A DNA stretch of 64,000 nucleotides from NCBI GenBank assembly GCA_033856515.1, contig JAWVEY010000047.1, positions 1 through 64,000 of the forward strand, read 5' to 3'. Position numbers and translations under genes: made by a program. A model generated the notes under the pieces. That model saw nothing but the letters and a program-made list of their open reading frames with translations. It was not told the origin of the DNA and did not search any database. The stretch comes from JALZKA01 sp033856515 (GTDB lineage: Bacteria; Actinomycetota; Thermoleophilia; Solirubrobacterales; 70-9). Below are positions 40,982-49,909 of this stretch, piece by piece (position 1 is the first letter of the stretch; the number at the start of each line of letters is the position of its first letter).

Positions 40982-42904
40982 ATGCGGAGGTCGGCGGGGA
41001 CACTCTTGGCAATCGCGAGCATTGTTCTCGTGGTCGCGCCGAGCAGCGCCAGCGCCGCCATCAAGGTGTCCGTGGGCACACCCGATCCGCTTGCCGAGCC
41101 CAGCAGCAGCCCCGCGGACATGACCTTCCCCGTGACCCTCTCGAAGAAGGCCAAGAAGAGGGTCACGGTCAAATATGCGACCAAGGATCTCCCCAGTGCC
41201 CCTGGCCCCAACGCGGCCGCCGAAGGGGAGGACTACGACTTTGCCTCGGGAACCGCGAAGATCGGCAAGGGGAAGAAGGAAACCGACTTCAACATCAAGA
41301 TCCTGGAGGATCACATCGTCGAGTTGGACGAGAGCTTCCGGGTCGTCATCACCAAGCCAAAGAACGCGAAGCTCGGCGACGACGAGGCCACCGGCACGAT
41401 CGAGGACTCCGACGTCGACTCAGACGGCGACGGGATCAGCGACGAGGTCGACCAGTGCCCGCTGGACCCAAATCCTGGCGGCGCCTTCTGTCCAGCGACT
41501 CTCTACGACATCAACAACGGCAGTGTCCCCGCAAACCGCGGGATCATTGCCGCTGGCGTCGCGATCACCTCGGTCGGCGGGGACAAGGCCCGGGTGGCGC
41601 ACCAGCCGACCGATCCGGTCTGGGAAGGCGTCGCCAACTCGGCGATTGAGCTCGACCTCTCAGGCTTGACCCCGATCCCGCCGATCAGCGTGGGCTCGGT
41701 CGTCGACGTGTCCGGCATCGTGACCTCGGCTGACCTCCTTACGGTGACCTCCCTGACCGTCACAGGCTCGATAACCCCCACCACCCACAGCGTCGCGATC
41801 AGCGATCTCTTCCCACCGGGCGGCCCGACAGCCAATCTCAACGACGTCCTTGTGAGCGTCGGCCCGGCAAGCATCCAGAGCCATCAGGTGGACGGCGACT
41901 GGAACATGGCGCAGGGCTTCGTTGTCGACCAGCAGATCGCATCCCTCCCGGCCTACGCCGACGGCACGGTCTTCAGCTCGATCACGGCGATCGCCGACAC
42001 GAGTGGCACCACAGGCGCGGTCTCCCCTCGCTCGGCGGCCGACCTCACGGTCGGTGCTCCGGTGCTCGTTACTTTCACCGTCCCGAACTGCATTGACACC
42101 ACCCAGGACGCGACCGGCGTAGTCGGGCTCTCGACCCCGGCAACCGTCGATACCGCGATCTCGCTCTCGAGCTCGGACGAAGCCAAGGCAACCGTTCCCG
42201 CACAGGTCACTGTTTCTACCGGCGCGAGCACGGCGAGTGTCCCGATCAACACCATCGCCACCGGGAACGTCGAAATCACCGCGACGCTCGATGGCAACCA
42301 GATCGTGCGGTCATTTGAGATCAAGGGCGAGGGTGAGAATTCCTGCAACCCGCCGAACCTCGTCATCAACGAGGTCGACTACGACCAGGTCGGAACCGAC
42401 GGAACGTCCTACATCGAGATCTACAACCCGACGGGCTCAGCGAAAAGCCTCTCGACGCTCGCGGTCGTGCTCGTCAACGGCTCCAACAATCTCGAGTACA
42501 GGCGCTTTGCCCTCTCGGGCGCGGGCACGTCACTCGCGGCCGGCGGCTACCTCGTGATCAGGAACGCCGCCGTGGGCGTTCCTGTGGGAACGGCGACGAT
42601 CGATGGGACCGGCGACTTCATCCAGAACGGGCCGCCCGACGGGATCGCGTTGATCGACGCGTCGACCAGCACGGTTCTCGACGCGCTTTCCTATGAGGGC
42701 TCGATCACGGCGGCCCAGATCACCGATTTCCCGCAGACCGTAAATCTCCTCGAGAGCGGCACAGCCACGACCGCGGCGGACTTCGGCTCAGGGGACGGCG
42801 CGCTCGCTCGGATTCCAAACGGCGGTGACACCAACAACCCGGCTGCCGACTGGGCCCTCACCGCCTCGCTCACTCCCGGCTCCGCCAACCCCGCAAGCCC
42901 GTAA
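40982..42904 (+). CDS. Secreted Calx-beta and lamin-tail domain protein
   Basis: A 640-residue exported protein from ATG 40982 (signal peptide ending PSSASA). Domain order: a Calx-beta domain (about 27-145; VTVKYATKD...GEDYDFASGTAKIGKGKKETDFNIKILEDHIVELDESFRVVI), a calcium-type Asp-rich linker (DVDSDGDGISDEVDQCPLDPN, thrombospondin-3-like), OB-like/beta domains (to about 480) and a lamin-tail domain (about 485-600; LVINEVDYDQVGTDGTSYIEIYNPTG). Extracellular, calcium-dependent, probably adhesive. Function otherwise unknown. Confidence 0.78.
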   Translation: MRRSAGTLLAIASIVLVVAPSSASAAIKVSVGTPDPLAEPSSSPADMTFPVTLSKKAKKRVTVKYATKDLPSAPGPNAAAEGEDYDFASGTAKIGKGKKETDFNIKILEDHIVELDESFRVVITKPKNAKLGDDEATGTIEDSDVDSDGDGISDEVDQCPLDPNPGGAFCPATLYDINNGSVPANRGIIAAGVAITSVGGDKARVAHQPTDPVWEGVANSAIELDLSGLTPIPPISVGSVVDVSGIVTSADLLTVTSLTVTGSITPTTHSVAISDLFPPGGPTANLNDVLVSVGPASIQSHQVDGDWNMAQGFVVDQQIASLPAYADGTVFSSITAIADTSGTTGAVSPRSAADLTVGAPVLVTFTVPNCIDTTQDATGVVGLSTPATVDTAISLSSSDEAKATVPAQVTVSTGASTASVPINTIATGNVEITATLDGNQIVRSFEIKGEGENSCNPPNLVINEVDYDQVGTDGTSYIEIYNPTGSAKSLSTLAVVLVNGSNNLEYRRFALSGAGTSLAAGGYLVIRNAAVGVPVGTATIDGTGDFIQNGPPDGIALIDASTSTVLDALSYEGSITAAQITDFPQTVNLLESGTATTAADFGSGDGALARIPNGGDTNNPAADWALTASLTPGSANPASP

Positions 42905-42911
42905 AAGCAAA

Positions 42912-42939
42912 CGGGGCCCGGCCTTTCGGCCGAGCCCCG
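42912..42939. terminator. Bidirectional terminator between Calx-beta gene and cold-shock gene
   Basis: GC-rich stem: CGGGGC (42912-42917) and GGCC (42920-42923), loop TTTC, GGCC (42928-42931) and GCCCCG (42934-42939), with small internal mismatches. It lies between two convergent stops and can serve both. Confidence 0.65.
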
Positions 42940-42969
42940 CTCTAAAGAACGCTTACGGTGAAGCGGTTC

Positions 42970-43173
42970 TTAGATGACCTGGACGTTTGCCGCCCGGGGG
43001 CCCTTCTCCGACTCCTCAGCCTCGTACGAGACCTTGGCGCCTTCCTCGAGAGAGCGGAAGCCCTCACTCTGGATGGCGGACTGATGCACGAAGAGATCCT
43101 TCGAGCCGTCGTCGGGCGAGATGAAGCCGAAGCCCTTCTCGTCGTTGAACCACTTAACGGTTCCGTTAGCCAT
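42970..43173 (-). CDS. Cold-shock protein (CspA family)
   Basis: A 67-residue OB-fold protein. RNP1-like KGFGFI at about 15-20, RNP2-like DLFVHQSAI at about 26-34, and the usual N-terminus MANGTVKWFNDEKG. It binds single-stranded RNA/DNA as an RNA chaperone. The start at 43173 is preceded by AGGAAAGGAAC. The 130-base gap to xseB (43174-43306) allows the long structured 5' leader typical of csp mRNAs. Confidence 0.93.
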   Translation of the reverse strand: MANGTVKWFNDEKGFGFISPDDGSKDLFVHQSAIQSEGFRSLEEGAKVSYEAEESEKGPRAANVQVI

Positions 43174-43306
43174 ACGAACTGTTCCTTTCCTAACGCGTGC
43201 TGTGCGACCGAAAGACCAAGCGCTAGAAACGAAAGGAGCGAACGGGACCGCAAACCACGACAGACCAGGCTCTTTTGCCTGATCAACTGGGGCCAACCCT
43301 AGCGGT

Positions 43307-43549
43307 TTAGCCCTCCCGCGACTCCAAACCTTGCACCAATTCGTCCAAGCCGAGCTCGGTAAGAGCGCCTGAAACTTCCGTCAATTCGTCCCTGCAGAAG
43401 ACGATCAGCTCCTTCGCCTCGCCGCAGAGCGCGAGCGTTTCGCGCAATTCCGCCTCGCCTGAGTCGAGCCTGGCGATGATCTCCTCCAAGCGGGCCGCTG
43501 CGGATTCGTAGGTGTGGGAGTTCGTCCCCGTCTGTGGCGCTTCACTCAT
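43307..43549 (-). CDS. xseB: Exodeoxyribonuclease VII small subunit
   Basis: An 80-residue helical protein. The XseB core is YESAAARLEEIIARLDSGEAELRETLALCGEAKELIVFC. It binds the large subunit to form exonuclease VII, which degrades single-stranded DNA to oligonucleotides. The ATG at 43549 overlaps the xseA stop by 8 bp and has GAGGAAG nine bases upstream; the ATG at 43558 is too close to that site. Confidence 0.9.
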   Translation of the reverse strand: MSEAPQTGTNSHTYESAAARLEEIIARLDSGEAELRETLALCGEAKELIVFCRDELTEVSGALTELGLDELVQGLESREG

Positions 43550-44876
43550 CGTCGACATCTTCCTCGATCCGGCCGCGCACTGAGCCGTCTTCGAACCTAA
43601 CCCGAACATCCTTCGCCTCGAGCGCGCTGCGCGCCAGGGTCACCGCGTCGCCATCGAGCGACTCCACCCGCGCGTACCCGCGCTCCAGCACGCGCTGGGG
43701 ATCGTGGCCGCGGATCGCGGCCTCGGATGCGGCGAGGCTCGCGAGCGCCTCGGTCGGCTTCGCGCCCGTCGAGCCCTTGCGCGAGATGACGAGCGCGTGG
43801 CGCATTGCCCGTTCGTTGCGGGTTGCCAGGCCGCGGGTTGCCGCTGCGCGGACCTCGCGGAGCTTCTGGTGAAGCCGGACGCGCTCGGCCCTGACGGTCC
43901 GCGCCGGCCCGGTCGCAAGCTCGCCCAGGCGCTTGCCTCGCGCGCGGATCGCCGCGCTGCCCGCCCGCTGGGCCCGCCCCGCTCGCACGCCGAGCTCCAC
44001 CCGCGCCGCGCGCACGTCCACCCGCACCAGCTCCTCGGCCGCGTGGGTGGGCGTCGAGCAGGCGACGGCCGAGACGTCGTCGATCAGCGTGCGGTCAACC
44101 TCGTGGCCAACCGCTGAGATCACCGGCAGCCGCAGGAGCGCGACCGTGCGGCACAGGTTCTCGTCGCAGAATGCCCACAGGTCGGCGAGCGAGCCGCCGC
44201 CACGGCACACGACCGCGACCTCGACCTGCTCGAGCTCGGCGAGTCCGCGCAGCGCCGACGCGATCCGAGGCGCTGCGCGGCGGTCCTGCACCGGTGCGTC
44301 CGCCCACACGATCGTCCCGCGCCATCCGCGCCGCTCGAGCCCGGCCAGGAGGTCCTGGCACGCGGCGCTTCCGCGGGCGGTTACGACGCCGATCGTCTTC
44401 GGCAGCATTGGGCGGGCGAGCTGCTTCTGCGGCTCGAACAGGCCGTCGCGCTTGAGCTCCTCGCGGAGAGCGGCCAGGCGCGCGAGCAGGTCGCCGTCGC
44501 CGGCGAGGCGCATGTGGGTCGCGCGGAAGTTGAACGAGGGTGATGCGTTCTGAGAGCCCGGGTAGTAGTCGAGGCCGCCGCCGATCACGACCTCGGCACC
44601 GTCGGCCAGGAGCTTTGGGTCGAGCCCGAGCTTGTCGAGGTCCGTGTTCCAGATCGAGCACGGCAGCGCCCCCTCGGAGTCGCGGAGCTCGAAGAACGCC
44701 TGAACGCGCGAGCGCTTGAAGCCGGTGAGCTCGCCGGTCACCAGCACCTTCGGCCGCTCGCGGAAGAATTCCTTCAGGCCGTCGGCGTAGCGGCCGACGG
44801 GGAAGGGGCCGGGCAGCTCGGGGTCGAGCGAGGGTTCGGGGAGGCCCGTGCCGTCGAGTGGGAGCTGATCCGTCAC
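43542..44876 (-). CDS. xseA: Exodeoxyribonuclease VII large subunit
   Basis: A 444-residue protein. N-terminal OB fold (about 30-120; VLVTGELTGFKRSRVQAFFELRD). Catalytic region with KTIGVVTARGSAACQDLLAGLERR near 160 and VAVVCRGGGSLADLWAFCDENLCRTV near 226-251, VISAVGHEVDRTLIDDVSAV near 257, then a long C-terminal coiled coil. Normal length. Cytoplasmic; acts in DNA repair with XseB, whose gene overlaps its end. Confidence 0.93.
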   Translation of the reverse strand: MTDQLPLDGTGLPEPSLDPELPGPFPVGRYADGLKEFFRERPKVLVTGELTGFKRSRVQAFFELRDSEGALPCSIWNTDLDKLGLDPKLLADGAEVVIGGGLDYYPGSQNASPSFNFRATHMRLAGDGDLLARLAALREELKRDGLFEPQKQLARPMLPKTIGVVTARGSAACQDLLAGLERRGWRGTIVWADAPVQDRRAAPRIASALRGLAELEQVEVAVVCRGGGSLADLWAFCDENLCRTVALLRLPVISAVGHEVDRTLIDDVSAVACSTPTHAAEELVRVDVRAARVELGVRAGRAQRAGSAAIRARGKRLGELATGPARTVRAERVRLHQKLREVRAAATRGLATRNERAMRHALVISRKGSTGAKPTEALASLAASEAAIRGHDPQRVLERGYARVESLDGDAVTLARSALEAKDVRVRFEDGSVRGRIEEDVDDE

Positions 44877-44918
44877 GCGACTAAGGGTCGCAAACGGGGC
44901 GGCGAGCCTGACGCGGCG

Positions 44919-45320
44919 TCAGAACGGTCTCGGTGGCGGGTTGTCGTCCGGGAGGTCGAACAGCTTCGATTCCGAGTACTTGCATTTCGGAGTCGGTGGT
45001 GCGATCGCGAAGTACTTGCCCTCGGTTTCATCCCCCGTAACGACGGTCCAGAGCCACTTGTTGCCGTTGCGGTAGGTGTTTTCCGAGCCGATCTCGACGT
45101 TTTCCTTACCTTCTCGGCGGTAGACGATGACCTGCCTTTCCTTCTCGCAGGCCTTCCGTTCCGACTTGACGTGGCCGTCCCAGGACCCGAGGAGCGGAGG
45201 GGGCGTGTATTGGTCGATGACGACCTTTGCCTCGGCCTTGGCAGCCGAAGCGGTGGCGGGCCCCAGCACCGTGCCGAGCACAACCAGCGCGCAGATCCCA
45301 ATCCCAAGTAGCCGCCTCAC
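44919..45320 (-). CDS. Small secreted protein of unknown function
   Basis: A 133-residue exported protein. The GTG at 45320 with GGGAG nine bases upstream gives a tidy signal peptide (RRLLGIGICALVVLGTVLGPATASA); a GTG at 45338 would add six residues. The mature part has two cysteines and a beta-rich composition (VIVYRREGKENVEIGSENTYRNGNKWLW). No family recognised. Confidence 0.7.
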   Translation of the reverse strand: MRRLLGIGICALVVLGTVLGPATASAAKAEAKVVIDQYTPPPLLGSWDGHVKSERKACEKERQVIVYRREGKENVEIGSENTYRNGNKWLWTVVTGDETEGKYFAIAPPTPKCKYSESKLFDLPDDNPPPRPF

Positions 45321-45356
45321 GAGCCCATTCTCCCACACCGAGTGGGCGCTTAGGGG

Positions 45357-45464
45357 TCAGTTCGAGTCGAAGACGCCGAAGAGGAGCAGCAGGACCAGGG
45401 TCACGCCGACCGAGAGCACAAGCGAGCCCATGCAGCCGAGCCGGTTTGAGAAGAAGACGAACAT
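45357..45464 (-). CDS. 35-residue single-pass membrane micropeptide
   Basis: ATG 45464 to TGA 45357. It begins MFVFFSNRLGCMGS, a short basic head, followed by one hydrophobic helix (LVLSVGVTLVLLLLFGVF) and a DSN end. The SNRLGCxGS head with a following helix is a pattern I associate with small actinobacterial membrane proteins. The gene sits alone between two others and is too short for most gene finders. No strong ribosome site is visible. Confidence 0.6.
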   Translation of the reverse strand: MFVFFSNRLGCMGSLVLSVGVTLVLLLLFGVFDSN

Positions 45465-45485
45465 CGCTTGGCACACTCGATACCC

Positions 45486-46496
45486 ATGTCAGCCCTCCCC
45501 AAGCTCTCCGTCCTCGATCTCGCGACGGTCGCCGACGGCTCGACGCCCGCCGAGGCGCTCCGCAACTCACTGGAGCTCGCGCAGCAGGTGGAACGCCTCG
45601 GCTTTCACCGCTATTGGGTGGCCGAGCACCACAACATGCCCGGGATCGCGAGCTCGGCGCCCGCTGTGCTCATCGCCGAGATCGCCTCGGCCACCGAGAC
45701 GATGCGGGTCGGATCGGGCGGGGTCATGCTGCCGAACCACGCGCCGCTCGTCGTCGCCGAGCAGTTCGGGATGCTCGACGCGCTTCACCCGGGGAGGATC
45801 GACCTGGGGATCGGACGTGCGCCCGGCACCGACGGGATGACAGCGATGGCGCTCCGCCGCGACGCGAACCCGCTCTCCGACGACGACTTCCCGCAGACGC
45901 TCGGCGAGCTAGTCGGCTTCTTCGAGGGCGAGTTCCCCGAGGGCCACCCCTACGGCTCGATCACCGCAGTCCCCGGCGCGGGCAACAAGCCGGAGATCTG
46001 GCTCCTCGGCTCGTCGGGCTACTCAGCCCAGGTGGCGGGCATGCTCGGCTGGCCGTTCTCCTTCGCCCATCACTTCATGGCCCGGAACACGCTGCCGGCG
46101 CTCGAGCTCTACCGCAAGACGTTCCAGCCCTCCGATCGCCTGGAGAAGCCGGAGGCGATGGTCGCCGTCGCCGTCATCTGCGCCGACGACGACGAGACCG
46201 CGCGCTACCTCTCGCGCCCGGCGCGACTCTCGATGGCGCGGCTTCGCTCGGGCACGCCGTCGCGCATGCCTTCGAATGAAGAGGCCGCCGCGTATGAGTT
46301 CTCAGCCAAGGACGAGGCGAAGATCGCCGACCTTTCGGGCTCGGCGATTGTCGGCAGCCCGGAGACTGTGCGCCGGCGCTTGGAGGAGCTCGCCGAGGAG
46401 ACCAAGGCCGACGAGCTGATGATCACCACGATGGTCTACGACCACAAGGACCGTTTGCGCTCGTATGAGCTGGTGGCGGAGATCGCCAAGGCTTGA
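45486..46496 (+). CDS. LLM-class flavin-dependent oxidoreductase, MsnO8 family
   Basis: A 336-residue luciferase-like monooxygenase. Family signature: KLSVLDLATVADGSTPAEALRNS and YWVAEHHNMPGIASSAPAVLIAEIA, then RVGSGGVMLPNHAPLVVAEQFGMLDALHPGRIDLGIGRAPG. MsnO8-type enzymes use FMN or F420; the substrate is unknown. ATG 45486 chosen; an ATG six codons upstream is also in frame. Confidence 0.88.
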   Translation: MSALPKLSVLDLATVADGSTPAEALRNSLELAQQVERLGFHRYWVAEHHNMPGIASSAPAVLIAEIASATETMRVGSGGVMLPNHAPLVVAEQFGMLDALHPGRIDLGIGRAPGTDGMTAMALRRDANPLSDDDFPQTLGELVGFFEGEFPEGHPYGSITAVPGAGNKPEIWLLGSSGYSAQVAGMLGWPFSFAHHFMARNTLPALELYRKTFQPSDRLEKPEAMVAVAVICADDDETARYLSRPARLSMARLRSGTPSRMPSNEEAAAYEFSAKDEAKIADLSGSAIVGSPETVRRRLEELAEETKADELMITTMVYDHKDRLRSYELVAEIAKA

Positions 46497-47958
46497 CCTG
46501 CATTCGGCGCGGGTCTATCGTGGGCACATCGGGGATTCAGAGGGTTGGGCCTCAAGAGGCGCCGTTTTCGCCATCGCCGCATTGGCCGTCTTCGGGCTCG
46601 CATCGCCCGCCGGCGCGGACACGCTCAAGGTGAAGAACCAGAAGGATTCCGGCCCCGGGTCTCTCCGTCAGACGATCGCGGAGTCGGCCGATGGCGATCG
46701 GGTCGTGGTCCCCAAGGGAACCTACGAGCTGAAGAGCGGCTCGCTCGTCATCGCGACGGACATCGAAGTCGACGGCGCGGGCAGCTCGAAGACGGTTATC
46801 GACGCGCGAAAGGACAGCCGCGTCTTTGACGTGACAGTCACCGCATTCCCGGTCGAGATCTCACAGCTTGCGGTGATTCGGGGCAAGGCGGACGAGGGAG
46901 CCGGGATCTTCAACCTCGGTGGTTTGACTCTCGACGATGTACTCGTGACGAAGAACCGAGCCAGCGACTCCGGCGGGGGCATCGAAAATGAAGGGGACCT
47001 AGAGGTCATCCGCAGCCAGATCACGCGCAACAAGGTGGTGGCCAAGGAGCAGCGCGGCTATGGCGGTGCGATCGCGTCGTCATCGACGCCCTTCGGAGTG
47101 ATCGAGTTGACTCGAAGCTCACTCACGCGAAACAAAGTGCGCGCGACGGAGGACGCTGCGTTCGGTGGGGCTATCTACTTCACCGCGCCCGACCACATGT
47201 CAGGACTCATCCTGGACAAGACAACGATCTCCGGCAACACGGCTTCGGGCGACCTCAGCGCTTACGGCGGCGGCATCTATCTCCAGCCGACCATCGCCGG
47301 CGGGGTTAGCGACTCGTTTCGAGTTGTTGAGAGCACGGTTTCGAACAACTTGGCCCTCGGCGGGGACGAGGCGGGCTTTGGTGGCGGCCTCTACTTCGAG
47401 GCGCTCGCGACCGGCTCGGGGACAACCTCGGCATTCTCGCTCGAGAACAGCACGGTGGCCGGCAACCTCGCGAGCGGTGATTCCGGCGCCCTCGGCGGGG
47501 GTCTCTTTCTCCACCCGGTTGCGTCCGCTGGTGCTTCAACGCCGCAGACGATCTCGAACTCGACCATCGCGGGCAACGAGGCCGCCGGGCCGGGATCGGA
47601 CGGCGGTGGCATCAACAGCGGATCCGTCGGCGGCATCGCGACGGCCGCCAACTCGATCGTTGCAGACAACACGGCAAAAATGACCGACAACTGTGCCGGG
47701 CCGATGGATTCGCTCGAAGGGAACCTCGAACGGGGCATCAGCTGCACCTTTAACGATCCAAACGACGTCGGACCTGCGAACCCGAAGCTCGGCACGCTTC
47801 GGAACAACGGCGGGCCCACCCAGACCATGGCGCTCCCGGAGGAGAGCCCGGCGGTGGATCAGGGATTGAGCGGAAACTGCCTCTCGACCGATCAGCGCGG
47901 AGTCGACCGACCCCAAGGCGCCTTCTGCGACATCGGAGCTTTCGAGTTCGAGCAGTAG
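46465..47958 (+). CDS. Secreted beta-helix protein with choice-of-anchor Q C-terminus (start uncertain)
   Basis: Up to 497 residues. The mature region begins DTLKVKNQKDSGPGSLRQTIAESADGDRVVVPKG and continues as right-handed beta-helix rungs. It ends in the choice-of-anchor Q module (NGGPTQTMALPEESPAVDQG...RGVDRPQGAFCDIGAFE). A hydrophobic signal core (VFAIAALAVFGLASPAGA) is present, but the only in-frame ATG upstream is 46465, inside the preceding gene, giving a long arginine-rich lead. No ATG/GTG/TTG lies between it and the core, so the true start may be non-canonical. A paralogue with a normal start lies at 48458. Confidence 0.78.
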   Translation: MSWWRRSPRLDLHSARVYRGHIGDSEGWASRGAVFAIAALAVFGLASPAGADTLKVKNQKDSGPGSLRQTIAESADGDRVVVPKGTYELKSGSLVIATDIEVDGAGSSKTVIDARKDSRVFDVTVTAFPVEISQLAVIRGKADEGAGIFNLGGLTLDDVLVTKNRASDSGGGIENEGDLEVIRSQITRNKVVAKEQRGYGGAIASSSTPFGVIELTRSSLTRNKVRATEDAAFGGAIYFTAPDHMSGLILDKTTISGNTASGDLSAYGGGIYLQPTIAGGVSDSFRVVESTVSNNLALGGDEAGFGGGLYFEALATGSGTTSAFSLENSTVAGNLASGDSGALGGGLFLHPVASAGASTPQTISNSTIAGNEAAGPGSDGGGINSGSVGGIATAANSIVADNTAKMTDNCAGPMDSLEGNLERGISCTFNDPNDVGPANPKLGTLRNNGGPTQTMALPEESPAVDQGLSGNCLSTDQRGVDRPQGAFCDIGAFEFEQ

Positions 47959-48090
47959 CACAGAGGCGAACGTGCGTTCGTCACACTTCGCACGCGACTT
48001 ATCCGGTTAGCTCGTTGTGACACGGGCAGACGAGTAGTGAGGGGTTCGCACCGCGAACTCTTCCTGAACCCGCAACCGAAGGAGTACTCA

Positions 48091-48366
48091 ATGCCTACCC
48101 AGACACAAGCAGACCGCTCGGCCGCCGGCAAGAAGGCCGCTGCGACGCGTGAGCGCAACGAGAAGCGTGAAGAGTCGAAGGACGCCGGCCGCAAGGGCGC
48201 CGCGACCCGTCTCGTAACCGAGGCGCGCGAGAACCTCGATCGCGCTCGCACCGAGGCCGGCAAGGCCACGTCGAACGTCGGCAACGCTGCGAAGGCCACG
48301 GGAGACGCCGCCTACAAGGCTGGCCGCTCGGTGGCTGCGCGCGTGGGGCTTGGCGCAAAGAAGTAG
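48091..48366 (+). CDS. Small lysine/alanine-rich basic protein
   Basis: A 91-residue, highly charged protein rich in Ala, Lys, Arg and Glu (AAGKKAAATRERNEKREESKDAGRKGAATR...), predicted as a long helix, with a repeated TEARENLDRARTEAGKATSN-type heptad region. It resembles histone H1-like or phasin/KGG-type stress proteins, but no definite family is assigned. A strong ribosome site, GAAGGAG (48078-48084), and an efficient terminator (48387-48414) suggest high expression. Confidence 0.72.
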   Translation: MPTQTQADRSAAGKKAAATRERNEKREESKDAGRKGAATRLVTEARENLDRARTEAGKATSNVGNAAKATGDAAYKAGRSVAARVGLGAKK

Positions 48367-48386
48367 CGCCGGCTCCGGACCGTACG

Positions 48387-48414
48387 AAAGGGCGTCCTTC
48401 GGGGCGCCCTTTTT
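48387..48414 (+). terminator. Intrinsic terminator of the basic-protein gene
   Basis: Stem AAAGGGCG (48387-48394) with CGCCCTTT (48405-48412), extended inside by TCC/GGG around a TTCG tetraloop, and followed by a T run. A textbook Rho-independent terminator 20 bases after the stop. Confidence 0.88.
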
Positions 48415-48457
48415 CGTTCCCTTGACCAACTCCCTGGTGAGGCTTATCCTGGCTGTG

Positions 48458-49882
48458 ATGGGAGGACAGGGGGTAAGAAATTTATTTGTGGTGGGGATCG
48501 CAATCGCCGCTGTGCTCATGGCCTCGGCCACGGCCTTCGCCGGGACGATCCAGGTCAAGAACGAGAAGGACTCGGGTAAGGGCTCGCTTCGAAAGGCGAT
48601 CGCCGACGCGCAGGCGGGCGACACGGTTGCCGTGCCAAAGGGCGAGTACCGGCTCACGAGCGGCCCGTTAGAGGTAGCGACCGCGATCGAGGTCAAGGGT
48701 GCCGGGGCCAAGAAGACGGTCATCGACGGACAAAAGAGCAGTCGCGTTTTCAACGTCATCGCCGGGGTTTCCCCCGCCAAGTTCACCAAGCTGACCGTCA
48801 CCGGTGGCAAGGCCGAGGACGGAGCGGGTATCTCGAACGACGGCGACCTCACGCTCGATCATGTTCTCGTTACGAAGAACCGCGCAAGCCAATCCGGGGG
48901 CGGGATCGAGACCCAAGGGCCGCTGACCCTGGTGGAGTCCGAGATCACCCGCAACCGGGCGAAGGCCGCCGAAGACCAGGCCTTCGGCGGTGGAATCGCT
49001 ACGAATGGCTCGGTGATCAACGTGAGCCAGAGCACGATCGCGAAGAACAAGGTGACGAGCAATGGCGAGGCCACGTACGGCGGGGCGATCTACTTCAGCG
49101 CCGTCGACGAGGCGGCCGGCCTCTTCATCGACCGCTCGACTATCGCGGGCAATTCCGCCAAGGGGTTGGGTGCCTACGGTGGCGGGGTCTACTTCGAGCC
49201 CGTCATCAACACGGGTGGCGCCGGCGCCATTGACCTCATGATCACCCAGAGCACCCTCTCTGGCAACAAGGTTGAAGGACCGAGCAACTCCCCCTCCGGC
49301 GGCGCCGTCTACTTCGCGCCCATTGCGAACGGTGCGCTGTCGAGCTCCTCCTTCATCCTCGAGAACAGTACGGTCGCGAACAACCTCGTCCGGGCGCCCG
49401 GCGACCACGCGCAAGGAGGCGGGCTACACCTCGCGCCGCTCGCCAGCTCGGGAGCACAGACTCCCCAGGCGATTTCGAACTCGACGATCGCCGGCAACGT
49501 CGCCGAAGGCGACGTGGCGACCGGAGGCGGCATCAATTTCGGGCTCTCCGGAGGCATCCCCACCGCCAAGAACACGATCGTCGCGAACAACGAGGCCGAC
49601 ACTGGCGTGGAAGGCTGTTCGTCGGGGCTTGCCTCCTTGCAGGGCAATCTTGAGCGCGGGATGACCTGCGGCTTCAACGAGCCGAACGACGTCGGAGACT
49701 TCAATCCGAAGCTGAGCGCCCTCGATGACCGCGGCGGAGAGACCCAGACCATGGGCCTGCCGGCGAACAGCCCCGCCGTGGACAGCGCCTACGGCCCGAA
49801 CTGCCTGCCGATCGACCAGCGCGGGACCATCCGCCCGCAGGGCACTTCCTGCGACGTCGGGGCGTTCGAGCGCGAGCAGTAG
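48458..49882 (+). CDS. Secreted beta-helix protein with choice-of-anchor Q C-terminus
   Basis: A 474-residue exported protein from ATG 48458, with a signal peptide ending ASATAFA. Like its paralogue at 46465-47958 it begins GTIQVKNEKDSGKGSLRKAIADAQAGDTVAVPKGEYRL, runs through about ten beta-helix rungs with repeated SGNxxxG and GGGI/GGAIYF motifs, and ends GGETQTMGLPANSPAVDSA...CDVGAFEREQ. It is probably surface-attached. The pair looks like a tandem duplication with the small basic-protein gene between the copies. Confidence 0.82.
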   Translation: MGGQGVRNLFVVGIAIAAVLMASATAFAGTIQVKNEKDSGKGSLRKAIADAQAGDTVAVPKGEYRLTSGPLEVATAIEVKGAGAKKTVIDGQKSSRVFNVIAGVSPAKFTKLTVTGGKAEDGAGISNDGDLTLDHVLVTKNRASQSGGGIETQGPLTLVESEITRNRAKAAEDQAFGGGIATNGSVINVSQSTIAKNKVTSNGEATYGGAIYFSAVDEAAGLFIDRSTIAGNSAKGLGAYGGGVYFEPVINTGGAGAIDLMITQSTLSGNKVEGPSNSPSGGAVYFAPIANGALSSSSFILENSTVANNLVRAPGDHAQGGGLHLAPLASSGAQTPQAISNSTIAGNVAEGDVATGGGINFGLSGGIPTAKNTIVANNEADTGVEGCSSGLASLQGNLERGMTCGFNEPNDVGDFNPKLSALDDRGGETQTMGLPANSPAVDSAYGPNCLPIDQRGTIRPQGTSCDVGAFEREQ

Positions 49883-49909
49883 CGTCGGGCTACGGCGCTG
49901 GCGAGCGCT

